Source of the DNA: an uncultured Lachnospiraceae bacterium
GTDB taxonomy: Bacteria; Bacillota; Clostridia; Lachnospirales; Lachnospiraceae
Length of the DNA stretch: 39,970 bases
Reading direction: 5' to 3'
Assembly (NCBI GenBank): GCA_949893755.1
Contig: CATLCV010000024.1
Coordinates: 1 to 39,970, forward strand
Part shown: in pieces, positions 14,629-22,741 of the stretch
Numbering within the stretch: position 1 is the stretch's first letter
Layout: each line of letters begins with the position of its first letter
Notes under the pieces: generated by a model
The model's database searches: none
What the model saw: the letters and a program-made list of their open reading frames with translations, nothing else
Told to the model about the DNA's origin: nothing
Translations under genes and position numbers: made by a program

Positions 14629-16371
14629 ATGGGAGAAGTGGAAAGAATTACGAAAACCGTGGACATGAGCGGGGAACAGGTTGAGATCGTCATGACAAAG
14701 ATGATGACCCCCTGCACGCCGGAGGAATTTGAGGCAATGTCCCTGGAGGAACGGGAGCACGCGAAGATTCAGCCGGCGCTGAACCAGAGGACCTACAGCC
14801 CGGAGGAAGGGATCATCTGCATGCAGGATATCCCGGTGAAGATGCGCGACGGCGTCACCATCTATGTGGACATTTACAAGCCGGAGGCAGAGGGAAAATA
14901 TCCCCTGATCATTTCCTGGAGCTTTTACGGCAAGCGTCCCTTTGAAGGGCAGGCAGAATGGCAGATCATGGGCGTTCCGCCCCACACTGTATCAGACATG
15001 TCCAAGTTCGAAAGCCCGGATCCGGGGTACTGGTGCCGCCATGGCTATGCGGTGGCAAATGTGGACCCGAGAGGGATCGGACATTCGGAGGGAGACTTTG
15101 TACAGTTCGGCACCCAGGACGGAAAAGACGGCTATGACTTCATCGAGTGGGCGGCCGCTCAGGACTGGTGCAACGGAAGATGCGGACTGGCGGGCAACAG
15201 CTGTGTAGCCATGACGCAGTGGAGGATCGCGGCTCAGCAGCCGCCGCACCTGGCATGTATCGCGCCCTGGGAGTCCACCACGGATATGTACCGGGAGTCC
15301 CTGTGCGAAGGCGGGATTCCGGCAAAGTCATTCGTAGGCTTTGTAATGCGTGAGGCATGCGGGATCAACTACATCGACAATACGCCGCTGAACCTGGAAA
15401 AATATCCCTTTGTCAACTGTACATACTGGAAGGACAAGGAACCGGATTTCGGCAAGGTCAAAATCCCGGTATACCAGACGGCATGCTGGAACCACCTGCA
15501 CCTGCGCGGCTCCATCAATGCATTCCGGAAATGTAAATCCCGCCGGAAATGGCTCCGTGCCCACAGGAATTTCGAGTGGCCGGATGCATACAGCAATGAG
15601 AACCTGCAGGATCTGGAAAAATTCTACGCAAGATACTTAAAGCTGGAGCGCAACGGGTGGGAGCTGACTCCAAAGGTCAGGATCGAGGTTCAGGATGTTG
15701 GAGAGTTCAACTACCAGACCAACCGTCCGGAGGATTCCTTCCCGCTGAAACGGACCAGATATGAAAAGCTGTACCTGGATGCCTCCGACAACTCCATGAA
15801 GACAGAGCCTGTGGCCGGGGAAGCGAAGGCAAGCTATGACAGTCTGACCGGAGAGGTCTGCTTCGACTACCGATTTGAGGAGGATACGGAGCTGACCGGC
15901 TATCTGAAGCTGAGACTGTACGTGGCGGCGGAAAGCTATGACGACATGGACCTGTTTGTCAATATCCAGAAGCTGAGCACTACAGGAGAATTTCTTCCGA
16001 TCACATTGTTTGGGGAAAATCATCCGGGCGCATGGGGCAAGCTCCGCGTATCCCGCCGCAAGCTGGATGAAAAGCTGTCCACGGATTACAATCCGGTGCA
16101 GGCACATACCTGCGACGAAAAGCTGGAGCCGGGACAGATCGTGCCGGTGGATATCGAAATCATGCCGACCAGCCGGTTCTTCCACAAGGGACAGCAGATC
16201 CGCGTTCAGATCGCCGGAAGATATATCCGGGACGACTGGTTCGAACCGCTGAGATGGGAGACAGACAACAAGGGCAACCACCTGATCTATACAGGCGGGC
16301 AGTATGAGTCCTTCCTGCAGATTCCGGTGATCCCGCCCAGATTCCAGGATGGGGACATCGTGATCCGGTAA
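14629..16371 (+). CDS. CocE/NonD-family hydrolase (X-Pro dipeptidyl-peptidase S15 superfamily)
   Basis: Alpha/beta hydrolase of 580 residues acting on an ester or amide bond. After about 65 N-terminal residues comes IPVKMRDGVTIYVDIYKPE, then the alpha/beta core with NVDPRGIGHSEG and the nucleophile elbow GNSC (Ser191; usually GxSY in CocE). His312 in RAHRNFEWPD fits the catalytic His. The segment that normally carries the catalytic Asp reads ACWNHLHLRG, so the acid may differ. The C-terminal third is the jelly-roll domain, ending IPPRFQDGD. There is no signal peptide, so it acts in the cytoplasm on an imported substrate. The ATG follows TAGGAGGTTT; ATG 14608 overlaps that site. It is the first gene of a same-strand series reaching 24712. 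The substrate is unknown. Confidence 0.88.
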   Translation: MGEVERITKTVDMSGEQVEIVMTKMMTPCTPEEFEAMSLEEREHAKIQPALNQRTYSPEEGIICMQDIPVKMRDGVTIYVDIYKPEAEGKYPLIISWSFYGKRPFEGQAEWQIMGVPPHTVSDMSKFESPDPGYWCRHGYAVANVDPRGIGHSEGDFVQFGTQDGKDGYDFIEWAAAQDWCNGRCGLAGNSCVAMTQWRIAAQQPPHLACIAPWESTTDMYRESLCEGGIPAKSFVGFVMREACGINYIDNTPLNLEKYPFVNCTYWKDKEPDFGKVKIPVYQTACWNHLHLRGSINAFRKCKSRRKWLRAHRNFEWPDAYSNENLQDLEKFYARYLKLERNGWELTPKVRIEVQDVGEFNYQTNRPEDSFPLKRTRYEKLYLDASDNSMKTEPVAGEAKASYDSLTGEVCFDYRFEEDTELTGYLKLRLYVAAESYDDMDLFVNIQKLSTTGEFLPITLFGENHPGAWGKLRVSRRKLDEKLSTDYNPVQAHTCDEKLEPGQIVPVDIEIMPTSRFFHKGQQIRVQIAGRYIRDDWFEPLRWETDNKGNHLIYTGGQYESFLQIPVIPPRFQDGDIVIR

Positions 16372-16472
16372 TGGATGCTGCGGAAAATAATCAGTTAAGA
16401 AAAATCAGAAACCCTGTTCCGAAGAAAATGTACATCGAACAGATACTAAATTCAGAAAGGAAATCACATATC

Positions 16473-16712
16473 ATGAGAGAAGAAGTATTGGCAAAGATCA
16501 TCGAAAAGGCAAGTAAAATCTGGGGAGCAGACGCTTCCACATTGAATGAGGATACAGAATTTGCGTCCATGAATCCGAAGTCTGCGCATTATTCACAGAT
16601 GACCACATTTTTGGAGGATGAATTTGACGCGGAGGTTCCTTACATGAACTTCAAGCGCTGCGCGACCTTCGGGGAAGCGGCGGATTATGTAGCAGAACTG
16701 CTTGACGAATAA
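16473..16712 (+). CDS. Divergent acyl carrier protein
   Basis: Small acidic protein of 79 residues with the ACP four-helix pattern: VLAKIIEKASKIWG, then the attachment region, then QMTTFLEDEFDAEVPYMNF and a final helix EAADYVAELLDE. It aligns without gaps to standard ACPs across LEEEFDTEIP. The normal attachment motif DSL is replaced by KSA, but the serine (Ser37) is kept, so phosphopantetheine attachment is possible yet unproven. AGAAAGG lies 12 bases before the ATG; a longer frame from 16371 overlaps the hydrolase stop but lacks a binding site. No fatty acid or polyketide synthase gene is nearby. Its partners are likely the hydrolase, the acyltransferase/kinase pair and perhaps the reductase. 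Confidence 0.8.
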   Translation: MREEVLAKIIEKASKIWGADASTLNEDTEFASMNPKSAHYSQMTTFLEDEFDAEVPYMNFKRCATFGEAADYVAELLDE

Positions 16713-16869
16713 TAGAATCGGGGCGGGCGGGGAATGTAACAGGTATACGATTTATTCCCGCGGAGCAACGAGCCAAGCAGCCATGCCTGCATGGATATTT
16801 GGCGACTGCCGCTGGGGATCTGACTGCGGAGGCATGACATTTTCCGGCCGCTCTCAGGGAGAGAATATC
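16713..16869 (+). other. Structured intercistronic spacer (no gene)
   Basis: The 157-nt gap between the ACP and acyltransferase genes contains GGGAAT/ATTCCC arms (16730-16735 and 16754-16759) and a tight CCATGC-ct-GCATGG hairpin (16781-16794). The frame is open through it and joins the acyltransferase, but translation of it does not look like protein and the real start has its own ribosome binding site. It may stabilise or process the mRNA. Confidence 0.4.
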
Positions 16870-17868
16870 ATGAATGAATTTATCAAAAAAATGACGGAAA
16901 AAGCGAAGGAGAACCCAAAGAGGGTCGCATTTCCGGAGGCAGGGAACGTGGATATCCTGCGGACGGCGGAGCAGGTGATCGCAACCGGGATCGGCTTCCC
17001 GGTCCTGATGGGAAAGCAGGAGGAGATCGAAGGATTAGCCTCAGAGCATCAGATCTCTACAGAAGGCTTCGATTATTTTGACTATACAGAAGAAGAAAAC
17101 CGCCTGAAGCTGGCGGAGGAATATACGGCAGGGCATGAGGACTTCTCCGCCAAGGCAGTTGCCAGAAAATCCAAGGATCCGGTGCGCTGTGCCCTGTTCC
17201 TTTTGAAGCTCCATAAGGTAGACTGCGTGGCGGCCGGAAAGGAATACTCCACCGGAGACGTGATCTTTGAGACCATGGGGATCGTAGGGCTCCAGGAGGG
17301 CGTGGAGAGTGTATCCAGCCTGGGGATTGCGGATATTCCGGGCTTTGACGGGCCCCAGGGGCAGATGCTGGGACTGGCGGACTGCGCCATTACCGCCCAG
17401 CCTGACGCAAAGGATCTGGCAGGGATCGCCATTTCCTCCGCAGATACCGTAAAAAATATGCTGGGATGGGAGCCCAGGGTGGCCATGCTGTCCTTCTCCA
17501 CCTGCGGAAGCGCGGAGCATGAAAGCCTGGAGGTTGTCCGGGAGGCTGTGAAGCTGGTGCGTCAGTTCCGTCCGGATGTGAAGGTGGACGGGGAATTTCA
17601 GCTGGATTCCGCTATCATTCCGGCAGTAGCTGCAAAAAAGGTAACATGGGAGAGCGAAGTGGCAGGAAAGGCCAATGTCCTTATCTTCCCCAACCTGCAC
17701 GCGGGAAATATCGGAGTCAAGCTGATCCAGATCTTCGGCCATGCCAATGCCTACGGGCCGGTGCTCCAGGGCTTTGCGCAGCCGGTCTGCGACTTTTCCA
17801 GAAGCGCGCCGGTGGACGAGATGCTTGGAAACGTGGCTATGCTGTTGATCCGCGCGGCGGCGAACTGA
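16870..17868 (+). CDS. Phosphate acyltransferase (phosphate acetyltransferase family)
   Basis: Interconverts an acyl phosphate and acyl-CoA. It has 332 residues, the size of Pta. Family signatures include RVAFPEAGNVDILRTAEQV at the start, the motif KVDGEFQLDSAI near residue 240 and NVLIFPNLHAGNIGVKLIQ followed by GPVLQG. AGGGAG precedes the ATG. Butyrate kinase follows after 44 bases, so the pair may run acid to acyl phosphate to acyl-CoA or the reverse. The protein is closer to Pta than to the shorter Ptb, although its partner is a butyrate rather than an acetate kinase. This suggests that the acyl group may not be acetyl. Acyl transfer to the neighbouring ACP is possible but speculative. 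Confidence 0.9.
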   Translation: MNEFIKKMTEKAKENPKRVAFPEAGNVDILRTAEQVIATGIGFPVLMGKQEEIEGLASEHQISTEGFDYFDYTEEENRLKLAEEYTAGHEDFSAKAVARKSKDPVRCALFLLKLHKVDCVAAGKEYSTGDVIFETMGIVGLQEGVESVSSLGIADIPGFDGPQGQMLGLADCAITAQPDAKDLAGIAISSADTVKNMLGWEPRVAMLSFSTCGSAEHESLEVVREAVKLVRQFRPDVKVDGEFQLDSAIIPAVAAKKVTWESEVAGKANVLIFPNLHAGNIGVKLIQIFGHANAYGPVLQGFAQPVCDFSRSAPVDEMLGNVAMLLIRAAAN

Positions 17869-17912
17869 TTTCAGCGGCCGTGCGTATAGGATAGAAAGAG
17901 AAGGATATCAAC

Positions 17913-19013
17913 ATGGGCAATTATAAAATATTTACGGTAAATCCCGGCTCCACCTCAACGAAGATCGCGTTGTTTGAAGGGGAGAAAAAAGTATTTTCCG
18001 CAAATGTCAGCCATGACGCGGAGGCTCTGGCGAAGTTTGAGACGCTGGGGGATCAGCTTGCCTGCCGGAAGGAAATGATCGGGCAGCTTCTGAAAGAAAA
18101 CCAGGTTGACCTGACGGGACTGGACGCCTGCGTGGGAAGGGGCGGCGGGCTCCTGGCCATGGACGGCGGCACCTATGACATTGACGAGCTGGTTCTGGAG
18201 CATTCCATCCACGCGGCAAACGGGGTGGTGCATCCGGCCTGCTTAGGTCCCAGCATTGCAAAGGAATTTGCGGAAATGTACGGCGCGAAGGCATACACGG
18301 TCAACCCGCCGGATGTGGATGAGCTCCAGGATCTGGCGCGCATGACCGGGATCAAAGGGGTATACCGGATGGTCCACCTCCACGCCCTGAACTTAAAGGA
18401 AACAGCGATCCGTCATGCGGAAAGCCTAGGAAAACGTTATGAGGACTGTAATTTTGTAGTCTGCCACATCGGAGGCGGTATCTCCATCTCTGCCCACCGG
18501 GGCGGAAGGATGATAGACGGATTCGATATCGTTGGCGGGGAAGGTCCTATGGCTCCCACACGCTGCGGCAGCGTCTGCGCGGCGGATCTTCTAAAATACT
18601 GTGAGGGGAAGGACCTGAAAGAGGTGAAAAAGCTCTGCACCAGAAGCGGCGGATTCGTAAGCCATACCGGGATCTCGGACGCGCTGGAGCTGACGAAGCG
18701 TGCCGAAAACGGCGACCACTATGCCGAAATGCTCTGGAATACGATGATCTATCAGATTGAGAAATGCATCGGCTCCATGGCGGCAGCGCTGCACGGCAGG
18801 GTGGACGCCATCCTGCTGGGAGGCGGAATGGTCTACAGCGAGGACCTGGTCAGCCAGGTGAAGGAAGCCTGCGGGTGGATCGCGCCGGTCTGCGCCTATC
18901 CGGGAGAATTTGAGATGGAGGCCATGGCGGCAGGAGCCGGACGTGTGCTGGACGGAAAGGAAGATGTGAAGAAATATACCGGCGTCTGCAATTTCCAGGG
19001 ATTTTCGTTTTGA
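17913..19013 (+). CDS. buk: Butyrate kinase
   Basis: Phosphorylates a short or branched carboxylic acid with ATP, or makes ATP from the acyl phosphate. It has 366 residues and ASKHA-fold signatures: NPGSTSTKIALF (about 10-21, typical of butyrate rather than acetate kinases), VVHPACLGP, CHIGGGISISAHRGGRM and EGPMAPTRCGS, with the adenosine motif LLGGGMVYS near the end. The C-terminus is slightly longer than usual and ends CNFQGFSF. It follows the acyltransferase by 44 bases, and the MFS gene follows by 24, so they are probably co-transcribed. Buk-like enzymes also accept isobutyrate, valerate and other acids; the real substrate may be the acid released by the hydrolase. Confidence 0.9.
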   Translation: MGNYKIFTVNPGSTSTKIALFEGEKKVFSANVSHDAEALAKFETLGDQLACRKEMIGQLLKENQVDLTGLDACVGRGGGLLAMDGGTYDIDELVLEHSIHAANGVVHPACLGPSIAKEFAEMYGAKAYTVNPPDVDELQDLARMTGIKGVYRMVHLHALNLKETAIRHAESLGKRYEDCNFVVCHIGGGISISAHRGGRMIDGFDIVGGEGPMAPTRCGSVCAADLLKYCEGKDLKEVKKLCTRSGGFVSHTGISDALELTKRAENGDHYAEMLWNTMIYQIEKCIGSMAAALHGRVDAILLGGGMVYSEDLVSQVKEACGWIAPVCAYPGEFEMEAMAAGAGRVLDGKEDVKKYTGVCNFQGFSF

Positions 19014-19037
19014 GGAAGAAAACAGGGTGAAAACATT

Positions 19038-20201
19038 ATGAAATTAAGTAAATCAGAAAAGACAAAGATCATCATCACCATTGTCTGCATCTCCTTTATC
19101 CAGGGGCTGCAGTTCTGCGTATCCCCGGTGCTGGGGCCCATCCAGGAGCATTTCCCGGAGGCCGGGGTCAGCATGGTGCAGATGCTGGTGACAGCGCCGA
19201 CCCTGCTTTCCATCGTGGTTGCGCTGATCTCCGGCGCTCTGGTGATGAAGATCAGTAAGAAAAAGCTGCTGGTATTCGCCGGGCTGGTGGCCGGAGTGAC
19301 GGGATTTCTTCCCTTTCTGGCGGACAGCTTCTGGCTGCTGTTCGCGTCCCGAGCCCTGTACGGTATTTCGCTGGGGCTGGCGATCGCGTTGAATACGGCG
19401 GTGGTGGCGGAATTTTTTGAAGGGGACGAACGGGTCACCGTGATGGGGATCCAGGCGGCCAGCGTGGGGGCCGGGATGGTGGTGGTGACCACGGTCGGAG
19501 GCTTCCTGGGCGGATACGGATTTGAAAAATCCTATTTTATCAACAGCATCGGATTTATCGCCATGATCCTGATCGCGCTCTGCCTGCCGGATACCGGGAC
19601 GGTGAAGACCGAGCAGGGGGAGAAGCTGATGATGACGCCCAGGGTCTGGACCGTGACCCTTCTGGGAGCCCTGGAAATGCTGTTCCTCATCACATTTTCC
19701 ACCAACATCGCCATGCATCTGGGCGGAAGCCTTGCGGGCAGCACGGTGGTATCGGGAAATCTGACCGGAGTGTTTTCCGGCGCTCAGATCGTCATGGGAC
19801 TGATCCTGGGCAATGTGACGAAGGTGACGAAAAAATATACGCTTCCCATCGCGATGCTGTGCTTTTCCGTGGGCGGATTATTGGTGATGCTTTTTCCGTC
19901 CAATTATGGTATGCTCATTGCAGGAGCAATCTTCTGCGGATTTTCCCAGGGAATGTTCATACCGACGGCCATGGTGGAGGTGTCCAACGCGGTGAAGCCC
20001 GCGGCCACGGCCATGGCGGCGGCCTGCCTGACCTGCGGCAACTGCTTCGGACAGTTCATTTCCCCGACGGTGCTGAATACGGCTTCGAAGCTGATCTTCG
20101 GGGAAACGGCGACCTCACATGTGTATCTGCTGGCGGTGATCGGAATGACGGTTACGGCTGCGGCGGTGGTGCTGGGAACCCTTCGCTCAGGACGGAATTA
20201 G
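19038..20201 (+). CDS. Major facilitator superfamily transporter
   Basis: Membrane transporter of 387 residues with about twelve hydrophobic segments (for example IIITIVCISFIQGLQF, LLVFAGLVAGVTGFLPFL, MLIAGAIFCGFSQGMF, LAVIGMTVTAAAVVLG). The loop between segments 2 and 3 reads KISKKKLLVFAG, a reduced MFS motif. It is of the drug/organic-acid type (MFS_1), not a sugar-specific family. It lies 24 bases after buk and 41 bases before the second AraC-GH39 gene. The context suggests import of the operon's substrate or export of its product. Some bile-acid and steroid loci use a similar MFS importer, but no specific claim can be made. Confidence 0.88.
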   Translation: MKLSKSEKTKIIITIVCISFIQGLQFCVSPVLGPIQEHFPEAGVSMVQMLVTAPTLLSIVVALISGALVMKISKKKLLVFAGLVAGVTGFLPFLADSFWLLFASRALYGISLGLAIALNTAVVAEFFEGDERVTVMGIQAASVGAGMVVVTTVGGFLGGYGFEKSYFINSIGFIAMILIALCLPDTGTVKTEQGEKLMMTPRVWTVTLLGALEMLFLITFSTNIAMHLGGSLAGSTVVSGNLTGVFSGAQIVMGLILGNVTKVTKKYTLPIAMLCFSVGGLLVMLFPSNYGMLIAGAIFCGFSQGMFIPTAMVEVSNAVKPAATAMAAACLTCGNCFGQFISPTVLNTASKLIFGETATSHVYLLAVIGMTVTAAAVVLGTLRSGRN

Positions 20202-20242
20202 GGCCCGGCTCAATGGATCCAAAAACGATAAGAGGTAAAGGC

Positions 20243-22639
20243 ATGGAAAACGATAGAAAGCTGATGCAGTTTTATTTTCTTACAAGCCCGGAGAAAGCAA
20301 CACATTATCATCAGAATCTGGAGATCCTCTATGTGCTGAAAGGCGAAATGGAGATCCAGATCGACGACGCGTCCTACGTTTTGAAAAACGGGGATTTCAT
20401 TGTGGTCAATGCAAACAAAAGCCATGCCATCACCGTGACCAGGGAAATGTTCGGCGCGCGGTTTGAGATTGATTTCCATCTGCTGGCGGAATATATGGGG
20501 ACCATGCAGCTCATGTTCTGGTGCAATACGGCGGCGGATAAAAACGATGCCTATCAGGAGGTGCGCGGTCTGCTGGATAAGATCCTGGAGCGGTATTTTG
20601 AAAAGGACGACAGGGGGTCGCTGCATCTGCAGTCGCTTTACTATGAGACCCTGCATCTTCTGACCAGCCATTTCATGGTGAAGGCGGATGATGTGCGCAT
20701 CAATCTGGAAAATTCCCAGGACCGGATCCGGGTACGCCAGATCCAGAACTATATCCAGGCCAATTATCAGGGGCAGATCAGCTTAAACGACCTGGCGGAA
20801 AAGCTGTATCTGTCCAACGCGTATCTTTCCAAATACGTAAAGAAGCACCTGGGGCTGACTTTTTTGGAATATCTGAATAATGTTCGTCTGTTCCATGCCG
20901 TGGACGAGCTGCTCTATACCAATAAAAATATCACCAGGATCGCGCTGGATAACGGCTTTCCCACATCGGCGGCATTTACCAAGGCATTCCGGGATATCCA
21001 TGGGGAATCGCCCAGTGAGTACCGGAAGAAGATCCAGAGTGTGCAGTCAGAGCCGGAGCCGACCCCGGAGCAGGAGGAGAAGAACCGGCAGCGGATCCAG
21101 GAGTATCTGAAATTGAGAGAAAACCGGCAGGAGCCGGAGGTGAAAAAATTCCATCGCTGCGAGGCTGACGCAAATGTTTACGAGAGCCGGGATATGCTGT
21201 GGAATAAGGCGGTCAATGTGGGAGAAGCCTATAGCATCCTGCAGTCCGAGGTCCAGAACCAGCTTCGGGAGATCCGGAGGGAAACCGGGATGGTCTATGC
21301 AAGGATCTGGAATGTACTGGATCGGGAAAACTGCTTTGACGAGCGGGAGGGATATAATTTCCGGAAGCTGGACCTGGTACTTGATTTTCTGGTGGATATC
21401 CGAATGAAGCCTTATATCGAGCTGGGATACAAGCCGGAGCTGTTCTTATATACGCCGGAGCGGTGCCTGCGGGAGGAGGACCGGGAGGACGGGATCTACC
21501 CATACGATACGTTCTGCGGGATCATCAAGGCGCTGTGCATGCACCTGGTAAACCGGTACGGCGCGGATGAGGTGGAAAGCTGGTACTTTGAATTCTGGAA
21601 TGACCCGCAGCTGAAGATGACCGAAGCGGACGGGGAGTATTACCGCTATTTTGAGGTCATTTACCGGACCTTTAAGGACATCCTGCCGGAGGTCCGTGTG
21701 GGCGGCGCCGGGTTTATTCTCGGATATGAGACGCCGATAGTGAAGGATATTTTCCAGATCTGGAAAGAGAGGGAGTTCCATCCGGATTTTGTGTCCTTCT
21801 GTTCCTTCCAGTATATCGCTCTGGTGGAGTCCGGTATGCGCTACGGCAGGAAGTCGATCGACGGACATTATATGAAAAATCAGGTGGCGATCCTGCGGGA
21901 AACGATGGAAGAGATCGGTTTTTCGGTTCCGGAGATCCATATCGACGAATGGAATTTTACGGTATCCAACCGCAACGTGCTCAATGACAGCTGCGAACAG
22001 GGGGCCTATATTGTGAAAACCTGCATGGAAATGGCAGGCAGCGTGGACTTTATGGCCTATTGGCACGGGCTGGACATCTATTCGGAATACTATGATTCCG
22101 GTTCCATATTGAACGGAGACTCCGGCATGATCTCCAGGGACGGCATCAAGAAGCCTTCGTTCTATGCGTTTCATTTTTTAAGCAGGCTGCAGCAGCATGT
22201 CATGGCAAAGGATGACCACAGCGTGGTGACGACCAACGGCAGAGGACGGTATGTGATCGCCAGCCACAATTATAAAAAGCTGTCCTCACGGTATGTATTT
22301 ACCGAGGAGGACGAGATCCAGATCGACGAACTGGATCAGTTTCTGGAGGACATGGAGCCGCTGGAACTGAAATTTTCTCTGAAACATATGAAAAACGGAA
22401 ATTACCTGGTGAAGCTCTATTACCTGAACCAGGATAACGGAAACGCGCAGGAGCTTTGGCGGAAGCTGGAATTTGCCAAAGGGCTTGCCAAGGACGAGAT
22501 CGAATATCTGAAAAAGAGGGCAGTCCCTACTATGGAGATGAAGACCGTGGAGGTCACGGACGGCGTGCTGGAGCTGGAAAGCGTGCTGATGGCGCAGGAG
22601 ATCCGGCTTTTGGATATCCAGTACCAGTATCGGATGTAA
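20243..22639 (+). CDS. AraC-family regulator fused to a GH39-like domain, copy 2
   Basis: Paralogue of the protein at 7160, 798 residues with the same order: cupin-like sensor (HYHQNLEILYVLKG), AraC double helix-turn-helix (about 155-255, LAEKLYLSNAYLSKYVKK) and GH39-type barrel. The putative nucleophile Glu569 in IDEWN is kept, but the acid/base position reads WNDP (Asp454), again Glu to Asp. Because both paralogues share the change, a sensing role for the barrel is likely. AAGAGGTAAAGG precedes the ATG; the much longer open frame upstream lies inside the MFS gene. It is embedded in the operon, so it probably controls this operon in response to a glycoside or acylated sugar. Confidence 0.88.
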   Translation: MENDRKLMQFYFLTSPEKATHYHQNLEILYVLKGEMEIQIDDASYVLKNGDFIVVNANKSHAITVTREMFGARFEIDFHLLAEYMGTMQLMFWCNTAADKNDAYQEVRGLLDKILERYFEKDDRGSLHLQSLYYETLHLLTSHFMVKADDVRINLENSQDRIRVRQIQNYIQANYQGQISLNDLAEKLYLSNAYLSKYVKKHLGLTFLEYLNNVRLFHAVDELLYTNKNITRIALDNGFPTSAAFTKAFRDIHGESPSEYRKKIQSVQSEPEPTPEQEEKNRQRIQEYLKLRENRQEPEVKKFHRCEADANVYESRDMLWNKAVNVGEAYSILQSEVQNQLREIRRETGMVYARIWNVLDRENCFDEREGYNFRKLDLVLDFLVDIRMKPYIELGYKPELFLYTPERCLREEDREDGIYPYDTFCGIIKALCMHLVNRYGADEVESWYFEFWNDPQLKMTEADGEYYRYFEVIYRTFKDILPEVRVGGAGFILGYETPIVKDIFQIWKEREFHPDFVSFCSFQYIALVESGMRYGRKSIDGHYMKNQVAILRETMEEIGFSVPEIHIDEWNFTVSNRNVLNDSCEQGAYIVKTCMEMAGSVDFMAYWHGLDIYSEYYDSGSILNGDSGMISRDGIKKPSFYAFHFLSRLQQHVMAKDDHSVVTTNGRGRYVIASHNYKKLSSRYVFTEEDEIQIDELDQFLEDMEPLELKFSLKHMKNGNYLVKLYYLNQDNGNAQELWRKLEFAKGLAKDEIEYLKKRAVPTMEMKTVEVTDGVLELESVLMAQEIRLLDIQYQYRM

Positions 22640-22741
22640 GGGACTGTCATGAAACAGCAGGCGCAGATCGCATGGAATCAATTCAGATGCGGCTGTGGAT
22701 CCAGGGCAGTTCCGTAAGGGATCGAAGAAAGGATGAAAACA

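Noticed and set aside
22649-22717. 22-codon ORF (MKQQAQIAWNQF...) with AAGGGA upstream, between the AraC-GH39 and reductase genes
   Set aside because: Too short to judge, no conservation evidence, and the gap is only 100 nt; left as unsupported.
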